Shown: in pieces, positions 1 through 9,256 of the stretch | How positions within the stretch are numbered: the first letter of the stretch is position 1 | How the letters are laid out: every line of letters starts with the position of its first letter | From: Rhizobium aethiopicum | GTDB taxonomy: Bacteria > Pseudomonadota > Alphaproteobacteria > Rhizobiales > Rhizobiaceae | Length of the DNA: 64,000 nucleotides | Reading direction: 5' to 3' | Assembly: GCF_014197535.1 (NCBI RefSeq) | Contig: NZ_JACIFV010000001.1 | Span: 567,606 to 631,605, forward strand | Notes under the pieces: model-generated | Database searches by the model: none | Told to the model about the DNA's origin: nothing | What the model saw: the letters and a program-made list of their open reading frames with translations, nothing else | Position numbers and translations under genes: made by a program

Positions 1-3000
1 GGTGTCGTTGGTCAGCACGTTGCCGCTGGCGGCCACGCCGCCCGAACCATTGGCCACACCACCCTTCTCGGTCGCATCCCCCGTATCGGCAACCGCTGTC
101 GGCGTCGTGTTCGAACTCGGCGTCGTAAACATCACATCGACCCAATAGTTCGTCGACTGGAAGGTGCTCGTGGGGAACAGGCTGTTGCTGCCATAGGCAT
201 AGACGCCGTTGCCGCTGGCCGGCGCCGTGAGCGGACCGCTGGTTACATTTGAAGTGAAGTAGCCGGTCGTTGAGGAATAGTGACCGGTATTGGTATGGTA
301 AGATGCAGTGTAGGTTTGTCCGACCGTCAGCGATACCGGACTGGTGAAATAGGCGGTCTGCCAGCCGCTGGCAGTCTCGTTAGTGAAGGTGAGAGTCGCA
401 ATCCGCGTGCCGGTACTCGACCACAGTGAACCGGTATGCGTGCCGGTATCCAGACTGCCCTTATAAAAACGAATGCCGGTGACGGTACCTGCCACGGACG
501 TCTGGAATTTGAAGCCGAGTTCAACCGCCGAGGTATCGTTGGTGTTGACGACCGCTGGCGTCCCCGAACCGAAGAGAGAGGTGTAACTCGGCCCGCTGAC
601 GGTGACCGTTCGTCCCGCCGAGGGCGTTTCCAGGTTGACGTTATCATCGACTGCGCGAGACCGGATGGTATAGGTGCCCGCGGTTTGCGGCTGCCAGGTA
701 TAAGTCCAGTTCTCATCTCCCGTCGCCGGATGCCAGCTCGCGCCGTTGTCGGTCGAAACCTCGACCGCGGCGATGACCCCGCCTCCGGTATCGGCAGCGG
801 TGCCGGTAATCGTCACGGTGGATCCAACGGTCGCCGTGGCGGGCACCGTAATGACCGATGTCGGCGCAGTGTGGTCCAACGAAGCGGTCGCGGCGGTGAG
901 CCCGGACTGTAGCGTTCCAGGCTGAATGCCCATGTCAGCAAGCAAATTGACCATTGCCTGCTGTACGCGCGAGTCCGTCCGGGTCGCCGTGAGGTCGTGA
1001 TTGTCGCTGAGACCCCACGTCCAGTAGACCGTGCCGGCGCCGAACACCAGCGCGCCGCTGGGGGCGCGATAGAGCGTCAGATTGTGGGTCGCCGTCGCAT
1101 TGCCGGTCGTGTTTCCGTAATCGAGCAAATAGCTGCTGACCGGAAGCGTCGTCGACGACAGCTTCACCAGGCCAGCCGGATCGAAGCCGTTATCGGGCGC
1201 TTCGTCCCACTCGTAACCGAGATAGTTTTTGGTGAGCGTCGCCGTCTGCCCCGGCTGAAGATTGGCAACGCTCGTATTGCGCCAGAAGCGCAAATTAGCG
1301 TCATCATAGCCAACGGTGATCGCGCCGAGATTGCTGCCGACATCGTCGACCTTGAACAGTTGACCGGTCAGCGAATTCTCCGGATTGCCGCCGCCAATGG
1401 CAGGTGGGCTGAAGCGTGGATCGCGGAAGGTGCCTGTCCATTGGTCGGAAGGATCGATATCGCCGCCCGCCCATGTCTCCTTGTAGGTGATCAGGGTGCG
1501 GTAAGGCGTGCCGTCGGCGCTATAGGCGTTGCCCCAGCGAGTTCGCCAATAGACCTCGTTACCGCTCCAGAACATCAGGTTGACGCCCGCATCGCGCGCG
1601 GCCTCGACATTGGTTCTCTGCTGTCCCGACCAGTATTCGTCATGCCCGGCATCGACATAGGTCTTGTGATTGAGCAACAGGCTGCCATAGCGGTCGGCGT
1701 CGACACCCGACAGGTAGGAGACGTCATAGCCGTTCTGTTCCAGCCAGTAGATGCCCGCATATTCAGCACCGAACAGATAGTCCTGGGGACCGGCGTAAGT
1801 GCCGACCCCGCCGCGAGTCGCGATCGGCCTGTTGTAGCTAACGGCATAGGCGCGACCGGCACCCTGCCCTGTCGCCGGACCGTTGCCGCCATAGAGGTTT
1901 GCGCCACCCCAACCATTGTAAGCTTGCCAGGTCTCATCCGCGGTCTGGAAGACAACGTCGCTGTGGCTGTCGTCGTCGCGCACGATGAACGGGATGTGAT
2001 TTTCGCCGGAGGTGCCATCCTGACGGACGAGCTTGGCGATATAGACGCCTGAAACGGCATCATCCGGAACGGTCCAGGACGCCGAGACGGCCCAGTTACC
2101 GGCGTCCACCGTGCCGGTCGTCGCATTGCGCAACGGACTAGGTTGGGTCTGCAATCCTGTGTGCTGCATGGTCGCGACCTTGCGCGCCCCCATGCCGCCA
2201 TAATAGCCGAGCCGATAGATATCGATCCGGTAGTTGGTGGAATTGGTATTGATCTTGAAGCTGATCGTCTTGCCATTATCGACGCTGATATCGGTCGCAA
2301 ACCCTTCGATGTTGGAGCTGCCGGCACCGTCGATGCCCCACTCGCTCTCCGGATTGCCCTGCTTCTGGTTTTCCAGCACGATCGCGTTGCTGACCGCCGC
2401 CGCAGCCGCCAGACTCTGCGTCGTCGAAGACCCCTGCGTGGAAGGCTTAGGTGGCTTCGTCACAGAGCCGGACAGGATACCGATATCCTTGGATTTTGTT
2501 CCCGTTCCCGTCTCTCCCCCGCCTGGCAGAGTTCCATTGGTGAGCGCCGCGTCCGACCATGTTGCAGTGCCGGTCCAGCCCGAGAGTGGGGACAAGTCAC
2601 GATCGAGAAGCGGATCGCTGACCGAGGCGCCGATGGCCTGCTTGATCGTCGCCACATAATCCGGCCCTTCGGTCAGCCTGGTCCCCGGCAATTGACCGTC
2701 CTGTTGAAGCAGGGCGCCGCCATGGGCCCAATCGAGAATCCGCGTGGGGGAGGTAAAATAGCCGCACCCGCACACGCCAAAGGGCATGCCGAAGGCCAGC
2801 GAATTCGCGCCGGCGTCGTGCGCAGTCGCCTGGCCTGACGGGCTCGATTCGAGAATGACGACCTTGCCCGAATGAGCACGCCCGGCCGCCACCTTAGGAG
2901 CCCCACGCCCCGAAGCTGTCGGTGCGGGGCTTTGCGGCAGATAGGGAGCCAGAGGATCGTCGCCCATGGAGCTCATTGCGGTATCGGTGCGCTGAAGGGA

Positions 3001-3408
3001 CGATGCGGCCCCGAACGCAACTCCATCCGCGTGCCATTGGAAACGTGCAAAATCCGGCTTAAGCGCCGACAGCGCGGCCACATCGCCGCTTCGAATTCCC
3101 ATTTCGCCAGGCGTTGCGAAAGTGTCAGGCAACGGTCGCTCTTCGAGGCTGTTGACCGCGTCGCCGTTCACGTGCGCTCTCTGCCCGCCATCATGCTCGT
3201 TGAGGGCCGCATCCTTATAGGGATCGTCGACAAGGGTGCCCTGCTTGTGTCCATCGGCGGTTTGCACAGATGCCGCAAGTTGAGCACTATCCTTATGTTT
3301 TTCGGCAGGTTTGCGCGATCTTTCTTTTCCGCCGACGGTCAACCATCGGGGCACCAACGAATCCACCAGAAGTGAGTGCGAAATCCACCGGCGAGCGTTG
3401 CGATACAT
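1..3408 (-). CDS. Large multidomain, probably secreted protein (DMFase-like, Ig-like, DUF4082, VCBS-type repeat), C-terminus beyond window
   Basis: An uninterrupted minus-strand frame of 1136 codons runs from ATG 3408 to the window edge. Residues 1-330 match nothing I know and show no classic signal peptide. Residues about 340-835 resemble the C-terminal domain of the N,N-dimethylformamidase beta subunit: RLGYYGGMGARKV near 400, AGHDEYWS near 580, FWSGNEVYWRTRW near 610. An Ig-like domain follows (about 840-935), then DUF4082 (about 940-1090, with GFKFQTSVAGTVTGIRFYK). The visible end, GGVAASGNVLTNDT, is the start of a VCBS/cadherin-like repeat, so more repeats probably follow off-window. Such repeat proteins without an N-terminal signal are usually type I secretion substrates; that is inference. 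It is transcribed divergently from the ExoF-like gene, which suggests a surface role such as adhesion or polysaccharide interaction. The function of the DMFase-like domain here is unknown. Confidence 0.85.
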   Translation of the reverse strand, partial: MYRNARRWISHSLLVDSLVPRWLTVGGKERSRKPAEKHKDSAQLAASVQTADGHKQGTLVDDPYKDAALNEHDGGQRAHVNGDAVNSLEERPLPDTFATPGEMGIRSGDVAALSALKPDFARFQWHADGVAFGAASSLQRTDTAMSSMGDDPLAPYLPQSPAPTASGRGAPKVAAGRAHSGKVVILESSPSGQATAHDAGANSLAFGMPFGVCGCGYFTSPTRILDWAHGGALLQQDGQLPGTRLTEGPDYVATIKQAIGASVSDPLLDRDLSPLSGWTGTATWSDAALTNGTLPGGGETGTGTKSKDIGILSGSVTKPPKPSTQGSSTTQSLAAAAAVSNAIVLENQKQGNPESEWGIDGAGSSNIEGFATDISVDNGKTISFKINTNSTNYRIDIYRLGYYGGMGARKVATMQHTGLQTQPSPLRNATTGTVDAGNWAVSASWTVPDDAVSGVYIAKLVRQDGTSGENHIPFIVRDDDSHSDVVFQTADETWQAYNGWGGANLYGGNGPATGQGAGRAYAVSYNRPIATRGGVGTYAGPQDYLFGAEYAGIYWLEQNGYDVSYLSGVDADRYGSLLLNHKTYVDAGHDEYWSGQQRTNVEAARDAGVNLMFWSGNEVYWRTRWGNAYSADGTPYRTLITYKETWAGGDIDPSDQWTGTFRDPRFSPPAIGGGNPENSLTGQLFKVDDVGSNLGAITVGYDDANLRFWRNTSVANLQPGQTATLTKNYLGYEWDEAPDNGFDPAGLVKLSSTTLPVSSYLLDYGNTTGNATATHNLTLYRAPSGALVFGAGTVYWTWGLSDNHDLTATRTDSRVQQAMVNLLADMGIQPGTLQSGLTAATASLDHTAPTSVITVPATATVGSTVTITGTAADTGGGVIAAVEVSTDNGASWHPATGDENWTYTWQPQTAGTYTIRSRAVDDNVNLETPSAGRTVTVSGPSYTSLFGSGTPAVVNTNDTSAVELGFKFQTSVAGTVTGIRFYKGSLDTGTHTGSLWSSTGTRIATLTFTNETASGWQTAYFTSPVSLTVGQTYTASYHTNTGHYSSTTGYFTSNVTSGPLTAPASGNGVYAYGSNSLFPTSTFQSTNYWVDVMFTTPSSNTTPTAVADTGDATEKGGVANGSGGVAASGNVLTNDT

Positions 3409-4039
3409 GGCGGGTACCTCTCGCTATATTTATCAGGATCAAATCTATGAGGATCGTTTGACACGACTCTGGGAAGTATAGTCGAAAAGTAAGCGAGTAT
3501 ATCCTACGCCTTTCGCTCTACGGGCGCCATCCTTTGGGCAACAGCCGTGTTGTATGAACTAGTGACGGGTGCGACGGGCCGTGAAGCTGCGCCGCGTCCG
3601 GTGCAGGGGCTCAAGCCGCGGCGGCGGCTTAGTCCACCATCGCCACTTGGCGGCACTGACGCTGGAAACGCCCAAGCAGGAAGCAACGGACCGGGTCGAC
3701 CAAGCGATGCAAAGGCCGTCTGCATCGGGGCGCCTTCGATCCGGCACGCTTATGCGATCGCGGTCCTTCACTGCGAGCGCACCTATTCCTGCGTGCATGA
3801 TCTCGTGATTTTTCAGGATGATCCCTCTCTGAGATATACGCTCCTGCTCGATTTAGACTGAGGCACCCACCCCATCTCATCAATAGTGATGAGGCAAAGC
3901 AAACGACCTTCACCTTCCTCAAGCCTTCGCCAGACGGCACACTAACGATGCGGCTTCGGACCTGCCGGCCGGCGGTCGAATGGCGTCAAGGCATTGGATC
4001 AGCATCCGTTCAAGGATGCTTCGCAGGCGAGATATGTAT
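3409..4039. other. Divergent intergenic region between the giant protein and the exoF-like gene
   Basis: About 630 bases without a convincing gene. Short overlapping frames on both strands have no Shine-Dalgarno sequence or family resemblance. The stretch nearest the giant gene (about 3415-3510) is AT-rich and probably holds its promoter. The middle (3560-3780) has coding-like GC content but no open frame I can identify, so it may be decayed coding sequence. A TCCTACGCCTT segment at 3502-3512 recurs at 19699-19709, upstream of another polysaccharide operon. Confidence 0.5.
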
Positions 4040-5350
4040 ATGAATTCATCGCACCGCATCCCTCAGCTGCTCTTTCGCACGACGTTTGTCATCGGTGCAC
4101 TCGCATTTCTTGCCGGAGCGGTGTCGCCGGCTCTCGCCGACAGCGCGTTCTTCGCTCCACAAACGAAAATCCGACTGAGCGTCGTGCAATGGATACCGTC
4201 CAAGGGTCAGTTTGATCGGTTGGATGGGATCAGTGGGGAATACACTGTTTCGGATTCAGGCATAATTTCCCTGCCCTTTTTGGGGTCGCTGGCGGTCGCC
4301 AATCTCGACAATGAGGGCCTTACCATCGAGATTGCCAAGCGCCTTCAGGCGAAAATGGGTCTGACCCAGGCACCTGCAGTGACCATCGACGTTCTGGACT
4401 ATTCCTCCATTTACGTGGTGGGAGACGTGATGGCGCCCGGAGAATACAAGTTTCGCTCCGGCCTCAGCGTCTTGCAATCCCTCGCCATGAGCGGCGGCCC
4501 GTTGCGGGCGGCGGCGCAGCAGCAATCGCAGGCGATCAGGCTTGCCGGCGATTTGCGGGACATTGACCACTCGCTGCTGCGCAGTTCGGCAAAGCTCGCG
4601 CGGCTGCAGGCGGAGATGGCCGGTGCGAAGGAGATAGTCTTCGATCAGCCGTCCGCCGCCGATCGGCAATATGCCGAGAGTATCTACGAGGAGGAGCGGG
4701 TCATTTTTCAGGCCCGTGCAAGCGCGCTGGACAGACAGTCGGTAGCGCTCGTCGAATTGCGTAATCTCTTGACTGCGGAAATCGAAACGCTGGAAGAAAA
4801 GCTGAAAGGCTCGGATGACAATATCCAGTCGGTGGAGGAACAACTGACGAGCGTGAAGACGTTGGTCCAGAAGGGCCTGTCGATCAGCTCACGTCAGATG
4901 GATCTGGAACGATTGCTCACCACCTATCGTTCGGATCGGCTCGATCTCGTGACCGCCATCATGCGGGGACGCCAGGCAATCAACGAGACGACGCGCAGTC
5001 TCGAGGGCCTCTCCGACACTCGCCGCAACGAGCTCGCTACCGAGCTACAGGCGGAAAAGGCCAACCTCGATCAGCTCAAATTGAAGCGTGACACCACGCA
5101 ACAGCTGCTTGTCGAAGAACTGGCGAGCGGCGCCAGCGTGAAGAATTACAATGAAGAACTTCCGCTGACGTTCATCGTGAGCCGGCGGGAAAAGGGTGAG
5201 GTCAGTCAGTTCCAGGCTTCCGAAATGACGGAGCTGGCACCGGGCGACGTGGTCAAGGTGACTCGGGTACGCACCGCCGATGCGTCATCCGAAGACGCCG
5301 CTGCGCTGCCTGTCCAGACAGGGGCGAATGTCAGTCAGGTAAGCCGATGA
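4040..5350 (+). CDS. ExoF-like polysaccharide export outer-membrane/periplasmic protein
   Basis: A 436-residue protein with a signal peptide (hydrophobic core about residues 10-25, cleavage after SPALA near 33). A polysaccharide-export (Wza/OPX) domain follows at about 40-160, containing the YTVSDSGIISLPFLG and VYVVGD/GEYKF type motifs. A long alpha-helical coiled coil (about 175-375) comes next, then a short C-terminal SLBB-like part. This is the ExoF arrangement of rhizobial EPS systems rather than the short Wza form. The frame opens at 3980, and ATG codons lie at 4034 and 4040. I chose 4040 because AGGCGA sits 9 bases upstream and the start gives a clean signal peptide. It probably acts with the Wzc-like protein at 28.2 kb to export the polymer. 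The flippase gene follows 19 bases downstream. Confidence 0.85.
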   Translation: MNSSHRIPQLLFRTTFVIGALAFLAGAVSPALADSAFFAPQTKIRLSVVQWIPSKGQFDRLDGISGEYTVSDSGIISLPFLGSLAVANLDNEGLTIEIAKRLQAKMGLTQAPAVTIDVLDYSSIYVVGDVMAPGEYKFRSGLSVLQSLAMSGGPLRAAAQQQSQAIRLAGDLRDIDHSLLRSSAKLARLQAEMAGAKEIVFDQPSAADRQYAESIYEEERVIFQARASALDRQSVALVELRNLLTAEIETLEEKLKGSDDNIQSVEEQLTSVKTLVQKGLSISSRQMDLERLLTTYRSDRLDLVTAIMRGRQAINETTRSLEGLSDTRRNELATELQAEKANLDQLKLKRDTTQQLLVEELASGASVKNYNEELPLTFIVSRREKGEVSQFQASEMTELAPGDVVKVTRVRTADASSEDAAALPVQTGANVSQVSR

Positions 5351-5369
5351 TAACGGGCTGGGATTTTCG

Positions 5370-6875
5370 ATGACTTTCAGAATGATCCCACCAAGCCAGA
5401 CCTATACCCAGATCCTCAAATCGACGATGCTGATGGGCGGCTCTTCGCTCGTCAACGTCGCACTCAGCATCGTCAGAAACAAAGCCATGGCCGTCCTGCT
5501 CGGGCCGGAAGGCATCGGGCTGATCGGCCTTTACAGCTCGATCGTGGATATGGCGCAGTCCCTCGCTGGTCTGGGCGTCGGCGGCAGTGGCGTGCGTCAG
5601 GTCGCTGAGGCAGCCGGCACCGGCGATACAACCAGGATTGCCCAATCGGCGACCGTACTGAGACGCATATCAGTGGTGCTGGCGCTCTTTGGGGCGCTCC
5701 TTCTTGCCGCATTGGCGTATCCTGTCTCAAGTTTCACCTTCGGTGATTACCAGCACGTCGGGGGCATTGTGCTGCTGTCGCTCGCCGTTTTCTTCCGGCT
5801 GGTGTCTGCGGGGCAAGGCGCATTGATTCAGGGTATGCGCGGAATTGCGGATCTTGCCCGTATCAACGTGCTTGCCGGGCTCTTCGGTACAGCGGTGAGT
5901 ATCCCTCTGATCTATCTCTTCGGGGTGCAGGCGATCGCACCGTCGCTTGTGCTCATTGCAGCTGCCTCAATCGTTCCGACGTGGTGGTACAGCCGGCGGA
6001 TCTTTCCAAATCCCTACCCGATGTCGGCGCGCCAGTTCAGCCGGCAGGTGTCGGCGCTGCTCCGGCTCGGGTTCGTCTTTATGGCAAGCGGGCTTCTGAC
6101 CTTCGGCGCGGCCTATGCCATCCGCATCATCGTGCTGAAGGAAGGCGGCGTCATGGCGGCGGGATTGTATCAAGCTGCCTGGGGTCTCGGCGGTCTCTAC
6201 GCCGGCTTCATCCTGCAGGCCATGGGGACGGATTTCTATCCTCGCCTGACTGCAATGATCGACAACAATGTCGAATGCAACCGGCTCGTCAACGAACAGG
6301 CCGAAGCCAGCATGCTGCTCGCCGGCCCCGGCCTGCTCGGCACGCTGACGCTGGCGCCGCTCATGATGAGCCTGTTCTATTCGGCAGAATTCCACGGTGC
6401 AGTCGAACTTCTGCGCTGGATCTGTCTCGGCATGATGCTGCGCATTATTTCCTGGCCGATGGGTTTCATCGTCGTGGCGAAGAACACCCAGGCGATTTTC
6501 TTCTGGACTGAGGTTGCGGCTGCAGTCGTGCATGTTGGGCTTGCCTGGCTCCTGGTATCGCTGCTCGGCACCCAAGGAGCCGGCATGGCATTTTTTGGCC
6601 TGTATGTCTGGCACGCCATCCTGATCTATGTGATCGTCCGCAAATTGACCGGTTTTCGCTGGTCCGCCGCCAATCGCCGACACGCGTTGCTTTTCTTGCC
6701 CGCATCGGGACTGGTATTCCTGATGTTCTCAATTTTGCCGCTGTGGCCGGCGACGGTGATCGGCTTCGTCGCCGTCCTTGTCTGTGGGTTGTATTCACTG
6801 CGCATGCTGGTCGACCTGCTTCCGCCGGAGTCCGTGCCGGCCATGATTCGCGGATGGATCACGAAGTCAGCCTAG
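5370..6875 (+). CDS. Wzx-type polysaccharide flippase (MATE/PST family)
   Basis: A 501-residue integral membrane protein with about 12-14 predicted helices. The N-terminal stretch (STMLMGGSSLVNVALSIVRNK, then AVLLGPEGIGLIGLYSS) is typical of O-antigen/exopolysaccharide translocases, which flip undecaprenyl-linked repeat units to the periplasm. An alternative ATG lies 15 bases downstream of 5370. It follows the exoF-like gene closely and is probably co-transcribed. It faces the minus-strand sugar operon, and a hairpin lies between the two. The family is clear; the substrate is not determined by sequence. Confidence 0.85.
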   Translation: MTFRMIPPSQTYTQILKSTMLMGGSSLVNVALSIVRNKAMAVLLGPEGIGLIGLYSSIVDMAQSLAGLGVGGSGVRQVAEAAGTGDTTRIAQSATVLRRISVVLALFGALLLAALAYPVSSFTFGDYQHVGGIVLLSLAVFFRLVSAGQGALIQGMRGIADLARINVLAGLFGTAVSIPLIYLFGVQAIAPSLVLIAAASIVPTWWYSRRIFPNPYPMSARQFSRQVSALLRLGFVFMASGLLTFGAAYAIRIIVLKEGGVMAAGLYQAAWGLGGLYAGFILQAMGTDFYPRLTAMIDNNVECNRLVNEQAEASMLLAGPGLLGTLTLAPLMMSLFYSAEFHGAVELLRWICLGMMLRIISWPMGFIVVAKNTQAIFFWTEVAAAVVHVGLAWLLVSLLGTQGAGMAFFGLYVWHAILIYVIVRKLTGFRWSAANRRHALLFLPASGLVFLMFSILPLWPATVIGFVAVLVCGLYSLRMLVDLLPPESVPAMIRGWITKSA

Positions 6876-6999
6876 AGCGATTCAGCTCTTCACGGAAACG
6901 CAGGACCGCTCCAACCTTCTGCGTTTACGGCAATTCCCGGCAAAAGCGCTTCGCGCTTTGCCCGGGAAAACCGCTTCGCACTTACCTGGTGCTTTAACG

Positions 7000-7033
7000 A
7001 ACAATGCGCGCATCCTCAGATCCGCGCATTGTT
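7000..7033. terminator. Hairpin between convergent operons
   Basis: An 11-bp perfect stem AACAATGCGCG / CGCGCATTGTT encloses a 12-base loop between the flippase gene and the end of the minus-strand sugar operon. On the plus strand it is followed by TGTTATG, only a weak U-tract. It could serve both directions. A second imperfect GC-rich palindrome (about 6933-6968) precedes it. Confidence 0.5.
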
Positions 7034-7067
7034 TGTTATGCAAATTGCCGCGTCAGGCAGATGGCAT

Positions 7068-8285
7068 TCAGGCGACAGCGATATCCATGGCAGGCTGGAC
7101 GCTGGCGGCTCCGACGGTCGCCTCCTCAAGGGCTGCGCGAAGTGCCTCAACAACCCTGACGATGTCGAGGTCGGTCATCTGGGCGAAGAGCGGCAGGATT
7201 ATCGTTTCCTGCTGCGCTGACACGCTTCGCGCCAGGCCAGCGGCGGCTCGATGGACGCTCTGGCCGGAATAGGCTCCTTCCAGATGAATGTTCATCACGC
7301 CGCGCCTGGTCGATATCCCTTGATCGAGCAGCACCTGCATGACTGCCCTTTGGTCGACGGCATCAGGTAATCTCACACAAAAGCTCTGCCAGTTGCTGCG
7401 GGCCCAATGAGGCTCCATCGGCAGCGTTAGGCCGGCGATCGTCGACAGGCGCTCGCAATATTGAGCGGCAATCCGCCTTCGCTCTGCAACCAGCTCCGGC
7501 AGCCGGCGGAGCTGCACCCGTCCGACCGCGGCCTGGAGGTCGGTCATGCGATAGTTGTAGCCCAGTTCATCATAGTCTTCGAAAATCACCTGTTTCGAGC
7601 CGTGGCGGACAGCGTCGGTGACGCTCATGCCATGCTGGCGCCACAGCCGGAATTTTCGGTCATATTCCGGATTCACAGTCGTCAGCATGCCGCCATCACC
7701 GGTGGTGACGACCTTTCGGGGATGGAAGGAGAAGCAGGCAATGTCGCCATGCGGCTTGCCGATCTTTTCCCAACGCCCGTCCCAAAGGATTTCGCTTCCC
7801 GTCGCACAGGCCGCGTCCTCGATAACCGGTATCGAATGGCGTTTGCCGATCTCAACGATCGAACGGAGATCGCAGGGCATGCCGAGCTGATGCACGCACA
7901 GGATTGCCTTGGTGCGGGGCGTGATTGCCGTTTCGATCAAGCTGGGGTCGATATTGTAGCCACCCGGCTCGATGTCGACGAAGACGGGCACTGCGTCGCA
8001 GTATCGAACGGCGTTCGCGGTGGCGATGAACGAATGGCTGACCGTGATGACTTCATCGCCGGCACCGATGCCGACCGCCATCAAGGCGAGATGAAGCGCG
8101 GTTGTGCAGTTGGAAACCGCACAAGCGTGCTCGGTGCCGACGAGGGCTGCGAATTCCTTTTCAAATGCCGCGACTTCCGGCCCCTGCGTCACCCATCCCG
8201 ACAGGATGACGCGACGCGTGGCCTCAGCCTCTTCTTCTCCGAGAACGGGTTTGGCGACGGGAATCGTCGATAATAACGGGCTCAT
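7068..8285 (-). CDS. DegT/DnrJ/EryC1-family sugar aminotransferase (perosamine-synthase-like)
   Basis: A 405-residue PLP enzyme. The start is ATG 8285, which overlaps the TGA of the upstream epimerase gene (ATGA); an in-frame upstream extension to 8327 is inside that gene. The N-terminal IPVAKPVLGEEE...SGWVTQGPEV and the PLP lysine at about K191 in CFSFHPRKVVTTGDGGM are diagnostic of nucleotide-sugar aminotransferases acting on 4-keto or 3-keto sugars. The N-terminus most resembles GDP-perosamine and related C4 aminotransferases. A Gmd gene in the same locus (30.4 kb) would supply GDP-4-keto-6-deoxymannose, so GDP-perosamine is a plausible but unproven product. It is the last gene of the six-gene operon. 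Confidence 0.85.
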   Translation of the reverse strand: MSPLLSTIPVAKPVLGEEEAEATRRVILSGWVTQGPEVAAFEKEFAALVGTEHACAVSNCTTALHLALMAVGIGAGDEVITVSHSFIATANAVRYCDAVPVFVDIEPGGYNIDPSLIETAITPRTKAILCVHQLGMPCDLRSIVEIGKRHSIPVIEDAACATGSEILWDGRWEKIGKPHGDIACFSFHPRKVVTTGDGGMLTTVNPEYDRKFRLWRQHGMSVTDAVRHGSKQVIFEDYDELGYNYRMTDLQAAVGRVQLRRLPELVAERRRIAAQYCERLSTIAGLTLPMEPHWARSNWQSFCVRLPDAVDQRAVMQVLLDQGISTRRGVMNIHLEGAYSGQSVHRAAAGLARSVSAQQETIILPLFAQMTDLDIVRVVEALRAALEEATVGAASVQPAMDIAVA

Positions 8286-9256
8286 GCAGCCTGGCCTCCT
8301 GCCGAAGCAGTCTTCGACTGCCACCACGCGACAAGGTCACGAAGCCCCTGCTCCATCGAGATTTCCGCCTTGAAGCCCAGAAGCCTTTCGGCCTTGCTGG
8401 TGTCGGCAAGACGACGTGTGACGCCGTTGACGGCGCGCGCCTCTTTGTGCTGCGGCTCGAGTGAGGATCCCATGATATCGCTCAGCATCTGCGCGAGTTC
8501 CAGCAGGCTTATTTCCCTGCCGCTCGCCACGTTGAACACCTCGTCCGTAACGTCGCTCTTTGCCGCCAGAATGTTTGCCCGCGCGATATCGCGTGCATCG
8601 ACGAAGTCCATCGTCTGGCTGCCGTCTCCATAGACGAGCGGCGGCATTCCAGCCGCCAAACGTTCCATCCAGCGGATCAGAACTTCCGTATAGGCGCCGT
8701 AAACGTCCATTCTCGGCCCGTAGACGTTGAAATAGCGCAGCGCCACATAGCGCAGGCCGTACATTTCCGCGAAACTGCGCAATAGACCCTCGTTGAAGGT
8801 CTTGGCCGCGCCGTAGATCGTCCGGTTATTATAGGGATGATGCTGCTCGGTCGTGGGGAAGCTTTCGGCAAGCCCCAGCACGGAGGCGGAGGAAGCAGCA
8901 ACGACCTTCGACACGCCAGCCTTGACCGCAGCTTCGAGGACGTTGAACGTGCCCTCGGCCAGAACATCGAAGGCGAGCCGCGGTTCTTCCGCGCATTGCG
9001 TGATGCGGATCGCAGCCTGGTGAAAGACGATGTCGACGCCGTCGAAGGTTTTCGCCAGCAATGCCCTGTCGCGGATATCGCCCTCGATGATGTTGACGGA
9101 GCCGCTTGATATTGCCGTGCTGAGATTGTCCCGCCGCCCACGCACGAAATTGTCGAGGACGATGATCTCGCGAGGCTTTTCCAATGCGACAAGATCGGCA
9201 ATATGCGAACCGATCAGACCGGCACCGCCGGTGATGAGCACCCGTTTGTTTCTCAT
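8282..9256 (-). CDS. NAD-dependent epimerase/dehydratase (extended SDR)
   Basis: A 324-residue extended short-chain dehydrogenase. It has the nucleotide-binding GGAGLIGSHIAD at residues 10-21 and the active-site YGAAK (YxxxK) near residue 147. It resembles UDP-glucose/UDP-GlcNAc 4-epimerases and related sugar epimerases, but the exact substrate cannot be fixed. The start ATG 9256 overlaps the stop of the acyltransferase gene by ATGA, and its own stop overlaps the aminotransferase start the same way. Confidence 0.85.
   Translation of the reverse strand: MRNKRVLITGGAGLIGSHIADLVALEKPREIIVLDNFVRGRRDNLSTAISSGSVNIIEGDIRDRALLAKTFDGVDIVFHQAAIRITQCAEEPRLAFDVLAEGTFNVLEAAVKAGVSKVVAASSASVLGLAESFPTTEQHHPYNNRTIYGAAKTFNEGLLRSFAEMYGLRYVALRYFNVYGPRMDVYGAYTEVLIRWMERLAAGMPPLVYGDGSQTMDFVDARDIARANILAAKSDVTDEVFNVASGREISLLELAQMLSDIMGSSLEPQHKEARAVNGVTRRLADTSKAERLLGFKAEISMEQGLRDLVAWWQSKTASAGGQAA

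Noticed and set aside
997-2052. 351-aa plus-strand open frame
   Set aside because: Antisense to the DMFase-like protein, whose frame is supported by recognisable domains.
3547-3940. Cluster of overlapping small frames on both strands before the exoF-like gene
   Set aside because: No ribosome sites, no family resemblance and mutual overlap; treated as intergenic or decayed sequence.
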